Origin: Hippopus hippopus
Taxonomy: Eukaryota > Mollusca > Bivalvia > Cardiida > Cardiidae
Assembly: GCA_946811185.2 (NCBI GenBank)
Contig: OX328109.1
Span: forward strand, 12,808,255-12,872,254
Direction: 5' to 3'
DNA length: 64,000 bases
How positions within the stretch are numbered: the stretch's first letter is position 1; every line of letters begins with the position of its first letter. Shown piece by piece: positions 54,601 through 56,564 of this stretch. The notes below the pieces were generated by a model, which did no database searches, was not told where the DNA came from, and was given only the letters and a program-made list of their open reading frames with translations. The translations under genes were made by a program, and so were the position numbers.

Positions 54601-54815
54601 AGGTATTTTTAACATGGACAAGTCTAAAATTTTGTCATTTGGTACAAATTAGGCAGTTTACCTGTGGAGGAACAACATAATCTGCCACATCCCAGATTCG
54701 ACTACTAGTATTTGATGTTAGCCCACTAGTTTTGGCCACGCCCTTCACTTTGGTGGTCACACCCCCTTGTACACTGTCAAATTCCTGGTACCCTTTCTGA
54801 TATATGATGGCATAC
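24579..54815 (-). CDS. P2X: P2X purinoceptor gene, exons 2-11 (exon 1 not found)
   Basis: ATP-gated trimeric cation channel subunit of the plasma membrane. Exons, 5-prime to 3-prime on the minus strand: 54662-54815, 49991-50062, 47506-47584, 46472-46571, 45275-45361, one of 42830-42974 or 39111-39261, 33907-34037, 32911-33070, 31881-31982, 24579-24617. All junctions have GT/AG and matching phases, giving about 355 codons after exon 1. Seen: VTTKVKG (two ATP-binding lysines), ENFTVFIKN, the GYNFR motif, TLFKAYGIKF (last ATP-contact lysine), ten ectodomain cysteines when the 42830 exon is used, TM2 (GSGLAILGI then ATIICDIF) and YREKK (the YxxxK surface-retention motif). With a normal exon 1 the protein would be about 400 residues, close to vertebrate P2X4. 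TM1 and the start codon are not in the assembled part. Introns are packed with MITEs and hold a dead mariner. The family call is very safe; the subtype is not assignable. Confidence 0.95.
24664..24876. mobile_element. K-family MITE with TTAA ends
   Basis: 213 bp from TTAACCCTTATCTTGCTG to AGCAGCCTCAGGGTTAA, with an inner hairpin 24782-24833 (AGATCAGACTGCACATTCTG and complement). Not related to P outside the TTAACCC ends. Confidence 0.8.
25088..26131 (+). mobile_element. Tandem-core element with a duplicated module
   Basis: Head TAGAGGCGCTTGAGCGCCTG and TATCGCTCCACAGGCC. A module with CAACCAGAATTCTTCATGGA, GAGGACCACCAAAGGAACAT and an (ACGG)n tail appears at 25305-25500 and again at 25898-26105. 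Terminus GGCCTTTGGCCAG and TGGAGCTAAAAA at 26131. At 25500-25550 a SINE tail (AAAGTGGCGTTAAACTCCAA) interrupts it. Confidence 0.65.
26225..26392 (+). mobile_element. P-family MITE, shortened
   Basis: GCTTATGAAAACATTTG, compact palindrome GAAAATGCTGGAAACAGCAT then TTTCTTC, and decayed end ATCTGGTACAGAAATAA. Confidence 0.6.
26570..26795. mobile_element. L-family fold-back, unfilled
   Basis: Arms GAATCTGACATGAGCTGATG, TTGAGATAAAATTTGTTAAA and AATGTTATTAAGC pair with TTAATAACATTTTTTGTTGA, ATATCTCAAAGGC and GAATGTCAGATTC. Loop AAGCCTTTGGCGAGC. The clean empty site for the P insertion at 22731. Confidence 0.85.
26800..27245. other. Mostly unassigned intergenic stretch
   Basis: TGACATCACACAATTGTGAT near 26868 is similar to GATGTCACATATGACATCAC at 23140, probably an extension of the L family. 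A weak P-like fragment lies at 27100-27215. Confidence 0.4.
27256..27308. repeat. K-family hairpin
   Basis: AAAGATCAGACTGCACAAGC and ACACAGTCTGATTTTCAATC. Confidence 0.65.
28085..28267 (+). mobile_element. P-family MITE
   Basis: CACCCCTAACCAAACAATCC start; short palindrome GGAGAAAATGAATTCTCTCC; end ATGGTAAAGAGATAA. Confidence 0.7.
28310..28530 (+). mobile_element. P-family MITE
   Basis: TTAACCCTTTCCCACACAAT start and GTTTGGTAAAGATGTG end. Palindrome 28365-28430. Confidence 0.85.
28535..28741 (-). mobile_element. P-family MITE, adjoining
   Basis: ATCAACAGCATTTATAGACA, GGAAAAGGAAAATAGG and end TTTTGGTAAGGAGTTAA. Opposite orientation to its neighbour. Confidence 0.7.
29253..29940. mobile_element. 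hAT-like element with CAGGGTTTTCC ends
   Basis: Begins CAGGGTTTTCCATGACGC and ends GAGGGAAAACCCTG. ATAATT on the left and ATGATT on the right may be remains of a target duplication. The element splits one unit of the 210-bp array. Inside is a 47-codon ORF (about 29726-29869, MFRLSKFEIELSLRNEL...) of no recognised family. GC is slightly higher than the flanks. Confidence 0.6.
30774..30993 (+). mobile_element. P-family MITE
   Basis: TTAACCATTTTGCAAACAAT start; decayed palindrome; end GCCTAGTAAAGTGTTA. Confidence 0.65.
31215..31372 (+). mobile_element. P-family MITE, internally deleted
   Basis: TTAACCCATTACCACACAAT start and ATCTGGTAAAGGGTTTA end, with one palindrome arm missing. Confidence 0.75.
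31368..31834 (+). mobile_element. P-family MITE split by a J MITE
   Basis: TTTACAACCCTGAAGAAGAA, then GGTTACCTGCATTTTCTTCA, interrupted at 31452, resuming TTTTACCCTTTTAAAAAG and ending GGTATATAGTTAA, 46 nt past the exon 10 donor. Confidence 0.75.
31452..31714. mobile_element. J-family MITE nested in a P MITE
   Basis: 263 bp. TGAGCCATGCTCTGTGAAAA and CAAGAGCATGGCTCA ends. Inner hairpin 31506-31545 (GGCCAGCCTGCGCAGTCCGC and complement). Confidence 0.88.
31881..31982 (-). CDS. P2X: P2X exon 10 (TM2 and YxxxK tail)
   Basis: 102 bp, 34 codons, phase 0 both ends. The acceptor is GGTTTCAG and the donor ATAAG|GTAGGA. Residues ATIICDIFVLYFLKARN then VYREKKYLQVVGDDAYK give the rest of TM2 with its conserved Asp, then the cytoplasmic YxxxK motif (YREKK) that stabilises P2X receptors at the surface. 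A P-family MITE begins about 20-25 nt upstream of the acceptor and another ends 46 nt past the donor. Confidence 0.96.
32003..32310. mobile_element. Joined P-family fragments
   Basis: Forward left half (TAGACTTTACCGAACAATCT, palindrome to 32115) followed by a reverse right half (GATGACATATTAAATGTGGC to TTGTTTAGCA). It begins about 20 nt upstream of the exon 10 acceptor. Confidence 0.7.
32660..32882 (-). mobile_element. P-family MITE
   Basis: CTTTAACCGAATAACAGAAC start; palindrome 32770-32820; end GTTTGGTAAAGTTTG, about 28 nt past the exon 9 donor. Confidence 0.75.
32911..33070 (-). CDS. P2X: P2X exon 9 (last ATP-site lysine, start of TM2)
   Basis: 160 bp, one base plus 53 codons. The acceptor is TTCTTTCAG. 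The donor is GGAATT|GTAGGT, because the nearby GTAG|GTATCT would break the frame to exon 10. Residues YANYFKYENGKEYRTLFKAYG carry the phosphate-contact lysine. IVPLMTKFGSGLAILGI enters TM2, with the pore-lining GSGLA. It appears to correspond to two vertebrate exons (9 and 10) joined. A P-family MITE abuts the donor side. Confidence 0.96.
33071..33500. other. Intron stretch without recognised repeat
   Basis: Between exons 8 and 9. No repeat-family match and no conserved peptide seen. Confidence 0.4.
33505..33882 (+). mobile_element. P-family half copy and a tandem-palindrome copy
   Basis: Right half of a reverse copy ends GGTAAATGGTTAA at 33596. A forward copy follows with two palindromes (33620-33680 and 33700-33770), ending CTAAAGAGTTAA at 33882, 24 nt past the exon 8 donor. 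The duplicated palindrome is unusual for the family. Confidence 0.7.
33907..34037 (-). CDS. P2X: P2X exon 8 (WDCDLD and NFR motifs)
   Basis: 131 bp, phase 0 in, phase 2 out. The acceptor is CCAAACAG and the donor TTTCAG|GTAAGT. Residues GGVIQIIITWDCDLDHS, KCLPKYSFRRLDS and GYNF(R) are the hallmark P2X block GG..I.WDC.LD...C.P.Y.FRRLD...GYNFR. It holds the last two of ten ectodomain cysteines and the Asn-Phe-Arg ATP-contact triad, with Arg split across the junction. A P-family MITE ends about 24 nt past the donor. Confidence 0.97.
34103..34170. repeat. K-family hairpin
   Basis: TAGATCAAGATGAGACTGCA and TACAGTCTGATCTTTGATCT, about 70 nt upstream of the exon 8 acceptor. Confidence 0.7.
34770..34862 (-). 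mobile_element. Truncated tRNA-derived SINE head
   Basis: Minus strand: GTGTCCTGTATGGCTCAGTG (A-box part), then a decayed B box and loss of the tail. Confidence 0.6.
34874..35098. mobile_element. J-family MITE
   Basis: TGAGCCATGCTCTGGCAAAA and CACACAGCATGGCTCG ends. One arm of the inner hairpin is deleted (only TGTGCAGGCTGACCTAGGTA remains). Confidence 0.8.
35174..35430 (-). mobile_element. P-family MITE
   Basis: ATAACCCTTTACCAGACG start; GAAAATGCTGGTTACTATTA centre; right end replaced by a second right-end-like piece (GTCTAAAATTTTTTTATC). Confidence 0.7.
35431..35650 (+). mobile_element. P-family MITE
   Basis: CTATTTACTACAATATACTG start; palindrome 35487-35550; end GTCTGGTAAATGGTAA. Confidence 0.7.
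35744..35973 (+). mobile_element. P-family MITE, intact
   Basis: TTAA at both ends, 230 bp, strong palindrome 35795-35865 (centre GGTAACC). Its right TTAA starts the next fragment. Confidence 0.92.
35970..36150 (+). mobile_element. P-family MITE, palindrome reduced
   Basis: TTAAACGACATTGAGAG, residual centre TAATCAGCAGTTTTTACATT, right end GTCTGGTAAAGGTTTCA. Confidence 0.65.
36306..37740 (+). mobile_element. P-family MITE split by a tandem-core element
   Basis: TTAACCCTTTACCACACAAT start to AAAAGGAGA at 36382; resumes GCATGTAACCAGCATCTT at 37590; ends GTTTGGTAAAGAGTTTAA. Confidence 0.85.
36383..37587 (+). mobile_element. Complete tandem-core element, 145-bp type
   Basis: Head CAAGAGGGCCATCACGGCCC then GTCACTCACCTGAGC. 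About eight diverged 130-150-bp units (CAAACATTCTGACCAACTTT, AAAATGTGGCCTCTAGAGCG) follow. Tail ACAACAGACAACGCATGACA. Terminal hairpin GAACACTTTGTGCTC and AGGTGAGCTAAAAA. Head and terminus share an inverted match (CTCACCTGAGC, GCTCAGGTGAG). The open frames at 37122-37545 are repeat artefacts. Confidence 0.82.
37798..38276 (-). mobile_element. P-family MITE split by a SINE
   Basis: AACTCTTTACCAAGCAA start; AGGGTAGAAAACTATG, interrupted; AGAAAACTATGTGAGAAAGG, then centre and end CTGATAAACAATTAA. Confidence 0.8.
37895..38155 (-). mobile_element. tRNA-derived SINE with 11-bp target duplication
   Basis: Flanked by AGAAAACTATG at 37884-37894 and 38156-38166. Minus strand head GCCCGGGTGGCTCAGTGGTG and B box GAGTTCGATACCC. 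Very similar to the copy at 6353-6625. Confidence 0.93.
38314..38372. repeat. K-family hairpin
   Basis: GTAGATCAAGCTCAGAATGC and TGCAGTCTGATCTTGGTTCA. Confidence 0.65.
38380..38835. other. Intron stretch without recognised repeat
   Basis: AT-rich sequence between K and P elements downstream of exon 7b. Nothing coding seen. Confidence 0.4.
38838..39055 (+). mobile_element. P-family MITE beside exon 7b
   Basis: GACCCTTAGTCAAG start; near-perfect palindrome 38885-38945; end GGTGAAGAGTTTAA, 55 nt past the exon 7b donor. Confidence 0.82.
39111..39261 (-). CDS. P2X: P2X alternative exon 7b (dorsal-fin region)
   Basis: 151 bp. The acceptor is CATTTCAG and the donor ATAAAG|GTAATT. One base, 50 codons, ending phase 0. 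Residues RGIFGFKNDTELSRCRY, DDPVDKFCPIFVLKDIA and TNFSSLSIK correspond position by position to exon 7a and to P2X DPFCPIF. It keeps the two conserved cysteines and adds a third (FECG). Open frame, splice sites and cysteines survive at about 35% identity to 7a, which argues for selection rather than a decaying copy. A full P-family MITE ends 55 nt past the donor. It could instead belong to a rarely used isoform. Confidence 0.85.
39380..39603 (-). mobile_element. P-family MITE upstream of exon 7b
   Basis: CACCTATACTAAACAACAAA start; centre partly replaced by TTTTTTTCCCCCCAAA; end TTTGATAATGGGTTAA. It lies in the intron between exon 7a and 7b. Confidence 0.75.
39676..39840. mobile_element. L-family fold-back, diverged
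   Basis: Arms GAGAATCTTACATGAGTGTT, ATTATCATTTTTATCA and TTGACTAAAATTGTATGA pair with AATACATTTTAGTCAAC, ATGATGAAAATGATAAT and GAATGTGAGATTCT. Loop AAGCCTTGGCGAGC. Confidence 0.78.
39845..40318. other. Intron stretch, nothing recognised
   Basis: Between exons 7a and 7b. Searched for a third exon 7-like block (CPI motif with splice sites) and found none. Confidence 0.45.
40322..41115. mobile_element. Run of four degenerate P-family copies
   Basis: Starts at 40322 (TTAACCCTATACCAAACAAT), about 40500 (ATGTCCCTGAGGAAAAACTC), about 40690 (GACCCTTCCCAAGGAAT) and about 40940 (ATACCCTTACCAAGGAATCC). The last two share a variant left end (CCAAGGAATYCCAAGTG) not seen elsewhere, so they derive from one another. 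Confidence 0.65.
41115..41345 (+). mobile_element. P-family MITE with compensated palindrome
   Basis: TTGACCATTTACCACATAAT start and GTTTGGTAAAGAGTTAA end. The palindrome carries AGAAGAAAATGCTG on one arm and CAGCATTTTCTTCT on the other, where most copies have AGGAGAAAATG/CATTTTCTCCT, so both arms changed together. Confidence 0.88.
41529..41758 (-). mobile_element. P-family MITE, intact
   Basis: AACTCTTTACCAAACTACAA start and GTGGTAAAGGGTTAA end. Palindrome 41640-41705 with one-sided changes (GGACAAAATGTTGG). Confidence 0.88.
41755..41885 (-). mobile_element. P-family half copy
   Basis: TTAAAACAGTAGAAAACATT, loose palindrome, end TATGGTAAAGGGTTATA. Shares TTAA with the preceding copy. Confidence 0.7.
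41990..42218 (+). mobile_element. P-family MITE, intact
   Basis: TTAA at both ends (TTAATCCTTTACCAAACAAT and CTTTGGTAAAGAGTTAA), 229 bp. Confidence 0.92.
42250..42462 (+). mobile_element. P-family MITE, palindrome deleted on one side
   Basis: GATCCTTTACTAAACAATCT start, GGAGAAAATGCTGGTAACCA without the second arm, end TTGTTTAATAAGGTTTAA. Confidence 0.7.
42480..42744. mobile_element. K half-hairpin and P right half
   Basis: K arm ACTAAGATCAGACTATAAAA at 42519. P fragment 42640-42744 (GAAAGCATTGTAGAAATGCT to GGTAATGGGTTAA), about 85 nt past the exon 7a donor. Confidence 0.55.
42830..42974 (-). CDS. P2X: P2X alternative exon 7a (dorsal-fin region)
   Basis: 145 bp. The acceptor is GCTTACAG and the donor GACAG|GTATCA. 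One base finishes an Arg codon, then 48 codons, ending phase 0. Residues RNVPSFVNESYLKSCRF, NDQCPIMELKTIV and SSNFSS match the P2X block KRNILPN..YLKTC..DPFCPIFRLGKIVE. It has two conserved cysteines and two sequons (NES, NFS). It is homologous to exon 7b at 39111-39261 (about 17 of 48 positions identical). Including both would shift the frame (145+151 is 2 mod 3 where 1 mod 3 is needed), so the two must be alternatives. Confidence 0.9.
43010..43830. mobile_element. Cluster of degenerate P-family pieces
   Basis: Left end at 43013 (CCTTTACCAAACAATCCCAT) with centre GAAGACAATGCTGGTTATCA; second piece 43360-43500 (AACATTCAGGGAAAAGGCG); third 43640-43830 (TTTATGGGAAAATGAGATAA). All in the intron upstream of exon 7a. 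Confidence 0.6.
43830..44041 (-). mobile_element. P-family MITE
   Basis: GACAAAATTTAGACTTGTCC start; palindrome with short loop (GGAAAATACCAGCACTTTCTCC region); end GTGGTATAGGATTAA. Confidence 0.75.
44185..45265 (+). mobile_element. P-family MITE split by a tandem-core element
   Basis: CAACCCTTTGCCAAACAATC to TTTTAAAC (44215); resumes CTGAGAAAGTCGTCTTTTGA at 44992. The right end is duplicated (TTTGGTTAAGG at 45165 and TTTGGTACAGCTTTAA ending 45265), the latter 9 nt from exon 6. Confidence 0.75.
44216..44991 (+). mobile_element. Tandem-core element, GGCCAGTGGAG type
   Basis: Head AGAGGGCGATGATGGCCCTG and TTGCTCCACTGGC. About three units (GACCCCAGGGCTGTAACTTG, TTTGGTAGCCCTGGGC). GTTACCATGGCAACTAGAG. 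Tail with GCACGGACAGACAGAAG. Terminal hairpin CTGGCCTTTGGCCAG and TGAAGCTTAAAA. Complete at both ends and wholly inside a P copy. The 128-codon ORF at 44038-44424 crosses it and is spurious. Confidence 0.82.
45275..45361 (-). CDS. P2X: P2X exon 6 (ENFT motif)
   Basis: 87 bp. The acceptor is CTTTTAG and the donor AAAAG|GTAAGAG. It has one base, 28 codons and two bases (phase 2 out). Residues PDPAAIAEAENFTVFIKN and NIEFPKFGVK match the P2X block EAENFTLLIKN..PKF. The threonine of NFT is an ATP base contact in solved P2X structures. The outgoing phase (AG) needs a downstream exon beginning with one base, which both candidate exon 7 copies provide. Confidence 0.96.
45640..45860 (+). mobile_element. 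P-family MITE with compensated palindrome
   Basis: CAACCACTTACCACATAATC start and CATTTGGTAAAGACTTAA end. Arms read AAGGACAAAATGCTG and CAGCATTTTGTCCTT, a paired change from the family AAGGAGAAAATG. Confidence 0.88.
45855..46185 (-). mobile_element. P-family fragment plus intact copy
   Basis: Fragment 45855-45972 ends in a palindrome half. The intact copy 45973-46185 runs TTAACCCTTTACCAGACAAC to GTGGTAAAGGGTTAA with a near-perfect palindrome 46078-46145. Confidence 0.88.
46242..46447. mobile_element. K-family MITE with TTAA ends
   Basis: CTTAAACTGCTAAATAAG start and AGTAGCCCAGGGGTTAA end. Hairpin 46351-46408: CAAGATCAGACTGCATGTTC then TGTGCAGTCTGATCTTGATC. It lies 24 nt past the exon 5 donor. 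Confidence 0.8.
46472..46571 (-). CDS. P2X: P2X exon 5 (head domain, cysteines 4-6)
   Basis: 100 bp. The acceptor is TTTTGCAG and the donor CC|GTGAGTA. Two bases finish the split glycine, then 32 codons, then two bases of a proline codon. Residues FMTGNCINSTRY, KSCEIHAWCPTEDGS match the P2X pattern TGRC...KTCEVAAWCPVED. It carries three cysteines of the head domain and one sequon (NST). A K-family MITE (46242-46447) lies about 24 nt past the donor. Confidence 0.95.
46588..46872 (+). repeat. Irregular minisatellite TTTACTGCAAAACATAAGTG
   Basis: About ten imperfect copies of a 20-30-bp motif (TTTACTGCAAAACATAAGTG) just upstream of P2X exon 5, with drift such as TTTATTGCAAGACATAAGTG. No coding. 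Confidence 0.75.
47258..47475 (+). mobile_element. P-family MITE beside exon 4
   Basis: TATAACCCTTTTCCACACAA start; shortened palindrome (GGAGAAAATGCTGTTAACAG); right end GTCGTTTAGTAAAAAGATA, about 30 nt past the exon 4 donor. Confidence 0.78.
47506..47584 (-). CDS. P2X: P2X exon 4 (head domain, cysteines 2 and 3)
   Basis: 79 bp, 26 codons plus one base. The acceptor is TGTTACAG and the donor GATG|GTATGTA. The peptide has GADCTDDESICVKGQPF, giving two cysteines of the cysteine-rich head domain. It starts in phase 0 and ends in phase 1, and exon 5 supplies the other two bases of a glycine codon. A P-family MITE (47258-47475) ends about 30 nt past the donor. Confidence 0.93.
47600..47835. mobile_element. 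P-like remnant
   Basis: CTCCATTTCCCACAATTTTT and CAAACGATTTATATAAAGCG suggest a very decayed copy. Confidence 0.35.
47833..48058 (+). mobile_element. P-family MITE
   Basis: TTAACCCTTTACCACACAAT start; palindrome with altered loop (GGTAGCCTTTTCC); end GTTGTCTGGTAAATT. Confidence 0.85.
48110..48337 (-). mobile_element. P-family MITE
   Basis: TTACTTTTTACTATACAACA start; GAGATAATACTGGTTACCAG centre; end GTGGTAAAGGGTTAA. Confidence 0.82.
48505..48731 (-). mobile_element. P-family MITE
   Basis: TTTTTCAAACCAATAGATTT start; palindrome 48610-48675; end GTGCGGTAAAGGGTTAA. Confidence 0.82.
48731..49795 (-). mobile_element. P-family half copy split by a tandem-core element
   Basis: TGAAAGAAAACACTGATGTT to CCTCAGGGCTTTTAAA (48835); resumes CATTGGATTGTTTTGTA at 49764. 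Confidence 0.65.
48836..49763 (+). mobile_element. Tandem-core element, GGCCAGTGGAG type
   Basis: Head CAAGGGGCCATGATGGCCAT and GTGTCGCTC. About four diverged units (TTGACCCCAGGGCTATAATT, GAAGCTACATGCAAAGTTTG). TTGCCATGGCAACCAGAATT. Tail with GCACCCAAGCACGGATGC. End GGCCAGTGGAGCTAAAAA, having lost the first hairpin arm. The 133-codon open frame at 49585-49986 overlaps its end and is spurious. Confidence 0.78.
49991..50062 (-). CDS. P2X: P2X exon 3
   Basis: 72 bp, 24 codons, phase 0 at both ends. The acceptor is TTTTGTAG and the donor GAG|GTAAGTG. The peptide contains ENNAFFVITNLIITEQQ and GFCEE. It corresponds to the P2X segment NSLFVMTN followed by the first conserved ectodomain cysteine. 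Splice sites are close to consensus. Confidence 0.95.
50234..50451 (+). mobile_element. P-family MITE upstream of exon 3
   Basis: GTCTTTACCAAACAATCTTA start; perfect-arm palindrome 50285-50350 (centre GCTGGAAACCAGC); end ATTTAGTAAAGAGTTAA. Confidence 0.88.
50448..50690 (+). mobile_element. P-family MITE sharing the previous TTAA
   Basis: TTAAATTTTACTAAAACAAT start; palindrome AGAAAATGCTAGTAACCAGC; right end decayed (CCCTTTTGTTAAGG). Confidence 0.75.
50690..51146. other. Intron 2 stretch without recognised repeat
   Basis: A small fold-back, GAATGAAGAGAATT (50688) and AATTCTCTTCATTCC (50731), is the only structure. AT-rich otherwise. Confidence 0.45.
51149..52425 (-). mobile_element. Mariner (DD34D) element with intact inverted ends
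   Basis: 1277 bp flanked by TA on both sides (51147-51148 and 52426-52427). Terminal inverted repeats of about 32 bp (GAGGGTTGTTCGATATGTAA and on to GTATTGTAC) differ at only one or two positions. It sits in P2X intron 2 (between exons 2 and 3) in the same orientation as the gene. Length, TA target and coding content fit Tc1/mariner. Confidence 0.93.
51200..52265 (-). pseudogene. Broken mariner transposase
   Basis: Reading on the minus strand, the start lies near 52255 (MVGKRIKNIEEIRAYIKVRT). The frame shifts near 52160-52145. An open block 52024-51704 follows, with the helix-turn-helix part and TGDKTWVHY (first catalytic Asp). A second shift falls in a T-run near 51715. Block 51729-51310 holds LLHDNAPSHTSE and YSPDLAPCDFFLFP. 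Exactly 34 residues separate the second and third Asp, so DD34D. The C-terminus is damaged after YKSRQA by a small deletion, shift and in-frame stop, then KWIQRLKLCISNRREYFEG. At least four lesions make it non-functional. Confidence 0.9.
52440..52935. other. Intron 2 stretch without recognised repeat
   Basis: Two open frames here (52329-52520, 52532-52750) have no splice-bounded conserved content. Confidence 0.4.
52940..53115 (-). mobile_element. P-family MITE, shortened
   Basis: ACCTCTTTACCAAACTACAA start; one palindrome arm reduced (AATACTGGTCCCCAGCATTT); right end lost. Confidence 0.65.
53197..53424 (-). mobile_element. P-family MITE, intact
   Basis: TTAACTCTTTACCAAACGAC to GTGGTAAAGAGTTAA, 228 bp. 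Near-perfect palindrome 53300-53370. A good reference for the reverse orientation. Confidence 0.95.
53784..54014 (+). mobile_element. P-family MITE
   Basis: TTAACCTTCATTACACAATC start; palindrome with expanded T-run (CCTTTTTTCCCCGCAATG); end ATTTGTATAGAGCTAAA. Confidence 0.78.
54168..54232. repeat. K-family hairpin
   Basis: GAAGATCAAAATAAGACTGC and TGCAGTCTGATCTTGGATTT. The K-like left end lies near 54050 (AATGAAAACTTGCAGG), also seen at 14854. Confidence 0.6.
54455..54652 (+). mobile_element. P-family MITE, left end lost, beside exon 2
   Basis: AAGGTTTTTGAAAAAAGACA, GAAAAATGCTGGTAACCAAA and right end GTCATTTGGTACAAATTAG. Its end lies about 10 nt from the exon 2 donor. Confidence 0.7.
54662..54815 (-). 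CDS. P2X: P2X exon 2 (start of ectodomain)
   Basis: 154 bp. The acceptor reads TTTTCAG and the donor CAG|GTAAAC. One leading base completes a codon from exon 1, followed by 51 codons. Residues include YQKGYQEFDS, VTTKVKGVA and RIWDVADYVVPPQ. These match the start of the P2X ectodomain, where the two lysines of TKVKG contact the ATP phosphates. It ends in phase 0, joining exon 3. An N-glycosylation sequon (NTS) is present. A P-family MITE fragment ends about 11 nt past the donor, and three decayed copies of this exon lie just upstream (54886-55285). Confidence 0.95.
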
Positions 54816-54885
54816 CTGAAAACAAAGCAAACCTACAATCTGTAACATAAAGTAAAAGCTAGGTTCTATATTCAACAAGTGTCAT

Positions 54886-55285
54886 TTGATGTAAGCTTGC
54901 AGGTCACAAGTCTTTGTACATTGTCAAATTCTTGGTACACCTTTTGATATAATGGCATACCTGAAAACAAAGAAAAACTACATCCTATCAAACAAGGTAA
55001 AGCTACATTCTTTTTTTCAAGAACTTGTTTTTGATGTAAGCTTGCAGGTCACACCCCCATGTACACTGTCAAACTCCTGGTACCCCTTCTGATATAACAA
55101 GTTCTCATATATATAATGGCATATATGAAAACAAAGCAAAGCTACAACCAAAATTTAACTAAATTCTACTTGTTCTGACCACACCCCTTTGTTTGGTGGT
55201 CACACCTACTGGGAACAATGTCAAAGTCCTGGTGCCCCAGCTCTGATATATAAGGGTGTAACAGGAGACAAACTAAAACTGCTAT
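54886..55285 (-). pseudogene. Three decayed tandem copies of P2X exon 2
   Basis: Three imperfect copies of the exon 2 start and its acceptor flank sit upstream of the real exon: about 54886-54976, 55030-55143 and 55170-55285. The first keeps the GAAAACAAAG acceptor flank, CATACCTG, and the CTGGTAC/TTTGATAT core of the exon, but its 3-prime part is replaced. The second has an insertion (AACAAGTTCTCATAT) and a damaged acceptor. The third is the most diverged. All lack an intact donor half, so they are unlikely to be used. Spacing of about 130-145 bp suggests local tandem duplication of exon plus flank, followed by decay. Confidence 0.7.
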
Positions 55286-55569
55286 CTTTATTTTTAGAGT
55301 TCAGTTTCTTGTTAATTGGAGATAAGCCCTTGGGTCCTCAGTAAATCCTGGGCAAGCCAACCGTATTGTACAACGGGGCTTAATTTATACAAAAAGTGAA
55401 TTTTCTTGTAAGGTTTTATTTACTGTAAAATTCTCAATATTCTTGGGTAAATTCCTCCAATCTGTGGAGCACTCTTATTTGAGAAATTTCTGTCCAGGGT
55501 TGTTGATTATTCAATAATCTGTTTTTTTTTTTAAACTTTCAAACTATGGTGTTTCATATACAGTATATG

Positions 55570-55819
55570 TGAGCCATGCTCTGACAAAAGAGGGCTTAAT
55601 GCATATCCGTGATCCACGATACCAAGCAAGTCATCAGATAATTATGGATCCATAATAGCCACTTTTTTAAACAACCGACTTAATATGAGGTAGACTGGTC
55701 CTTGGAAATACAGAAAATTGACCAAGAGCAAAAAGAGCAAAAGAGCAGACTGTGCAGGCTGACCTGGGTCGATACTTTTCGCAGATGCATTAAGCCCCCT
55801 TTTCACAGAGCATGGCTTA
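55570..55819. mobile_element. J-family MITE
   Basis: TGAGCCATGCTCTGACAAAA and CACAGAGCATGGCTTA ends. The first arm of the inner hairpin is replaced by an AAAAGAGCAAAAGAGCAGAC slip. Second arm TGTGCAGGCTGACCTGGGTC intact. Confidence 0.82.
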
Positions 55820-55833
55820 TATATATATGTTAT

Positions 55834-56089
55834 TATGAGCCATGTTCTGGGAAAAGAGGATTTGATGTATAACTGTGATCCATTATACAAAGAAAGTCAT
55901 CACTTAATTATGGATCCATAAAGTCCAATTTTTTCAACAACTGGCTGAATAGATCAGTTCTTTGACATGCAGAAAATTGACCAATATCAAAAAGGTTTGG
56001 CCCAGGTCAGCCTGCACAGACTGTGCAGGCTGACCTTGACGATAGTTTTTGCAAGAGCATTAGACCTCCTCTTCACAGAGCATGGTTCA
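55834..56089. mobile_element. J-family MITE, adjacent second copy
   Basis: TGAGCCATGTTCTGGGAAAA and CACAGAGCATGGTTCA ends. Inner hairpin 56000-56040 (GCCCAGGTCAGCCTGCACAG and complement). Confidence 0.85.
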
Positions 56090-56159
56090 TATACATGTGC
56101 TTGTTATTATAAATACACATATCTGATTCATTGGGAAGATTGAGGTAGAGTGAAAGAGT

Positions 56160-56390
56160 CAGATTCAAGGAAACCTGGTATGATCTTCTTCAAATAGATT
56201 CCCCTGGGTCTTCTACACTCTCCAAATAAAGCATCAATACATGCAAGGCTACCTCTGGGTTTCTAACCAATTCACCTCTTGATGGGTAGGAAACACTAAG
56301 TGTCTCAAACATCCTCCCAGACTGGGGATTGAATCCCTGACCTTCAGACTGACAGTCCAGCATATTAACCACTAGGCTACCTCTCCACCC
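56160..56390 (-). mobile_element. tRNA-derived SINE
   Basis: Minus strand head GGAGAGGTAGCCTAGTGGTT (A box) and TCAGGGATTCAATCCCCAG (B box). Body ends near 56165. Confidence 0.8.
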
Positions 56391-56395
56391 ATGTG

Positions 56396-56488
56396 ATTCA
56401 ATACACCATATGAAGCCCTGGAATGTTCAATACACCATATGAATCCCTGGAATGTTTAATACACCATATAAAGCCCTGGAATGTTCAT
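56396..56488 (+). repeat. Three-copy 29-bp tandem repeat
   Basis: TACACCATATGAAGCCCTGG and AATGTTCAA recur at 56402, 56431 and 56460 with one to two changes per copy. Confidence 0.9.
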
Positions 56489-56564
56489 GCCCATTGCTGA
56501 CATGAATGTCTTAATGCATCAATGCAGAAAGTTCACTTCAGAGGGACCATTACAAAATGACAAA

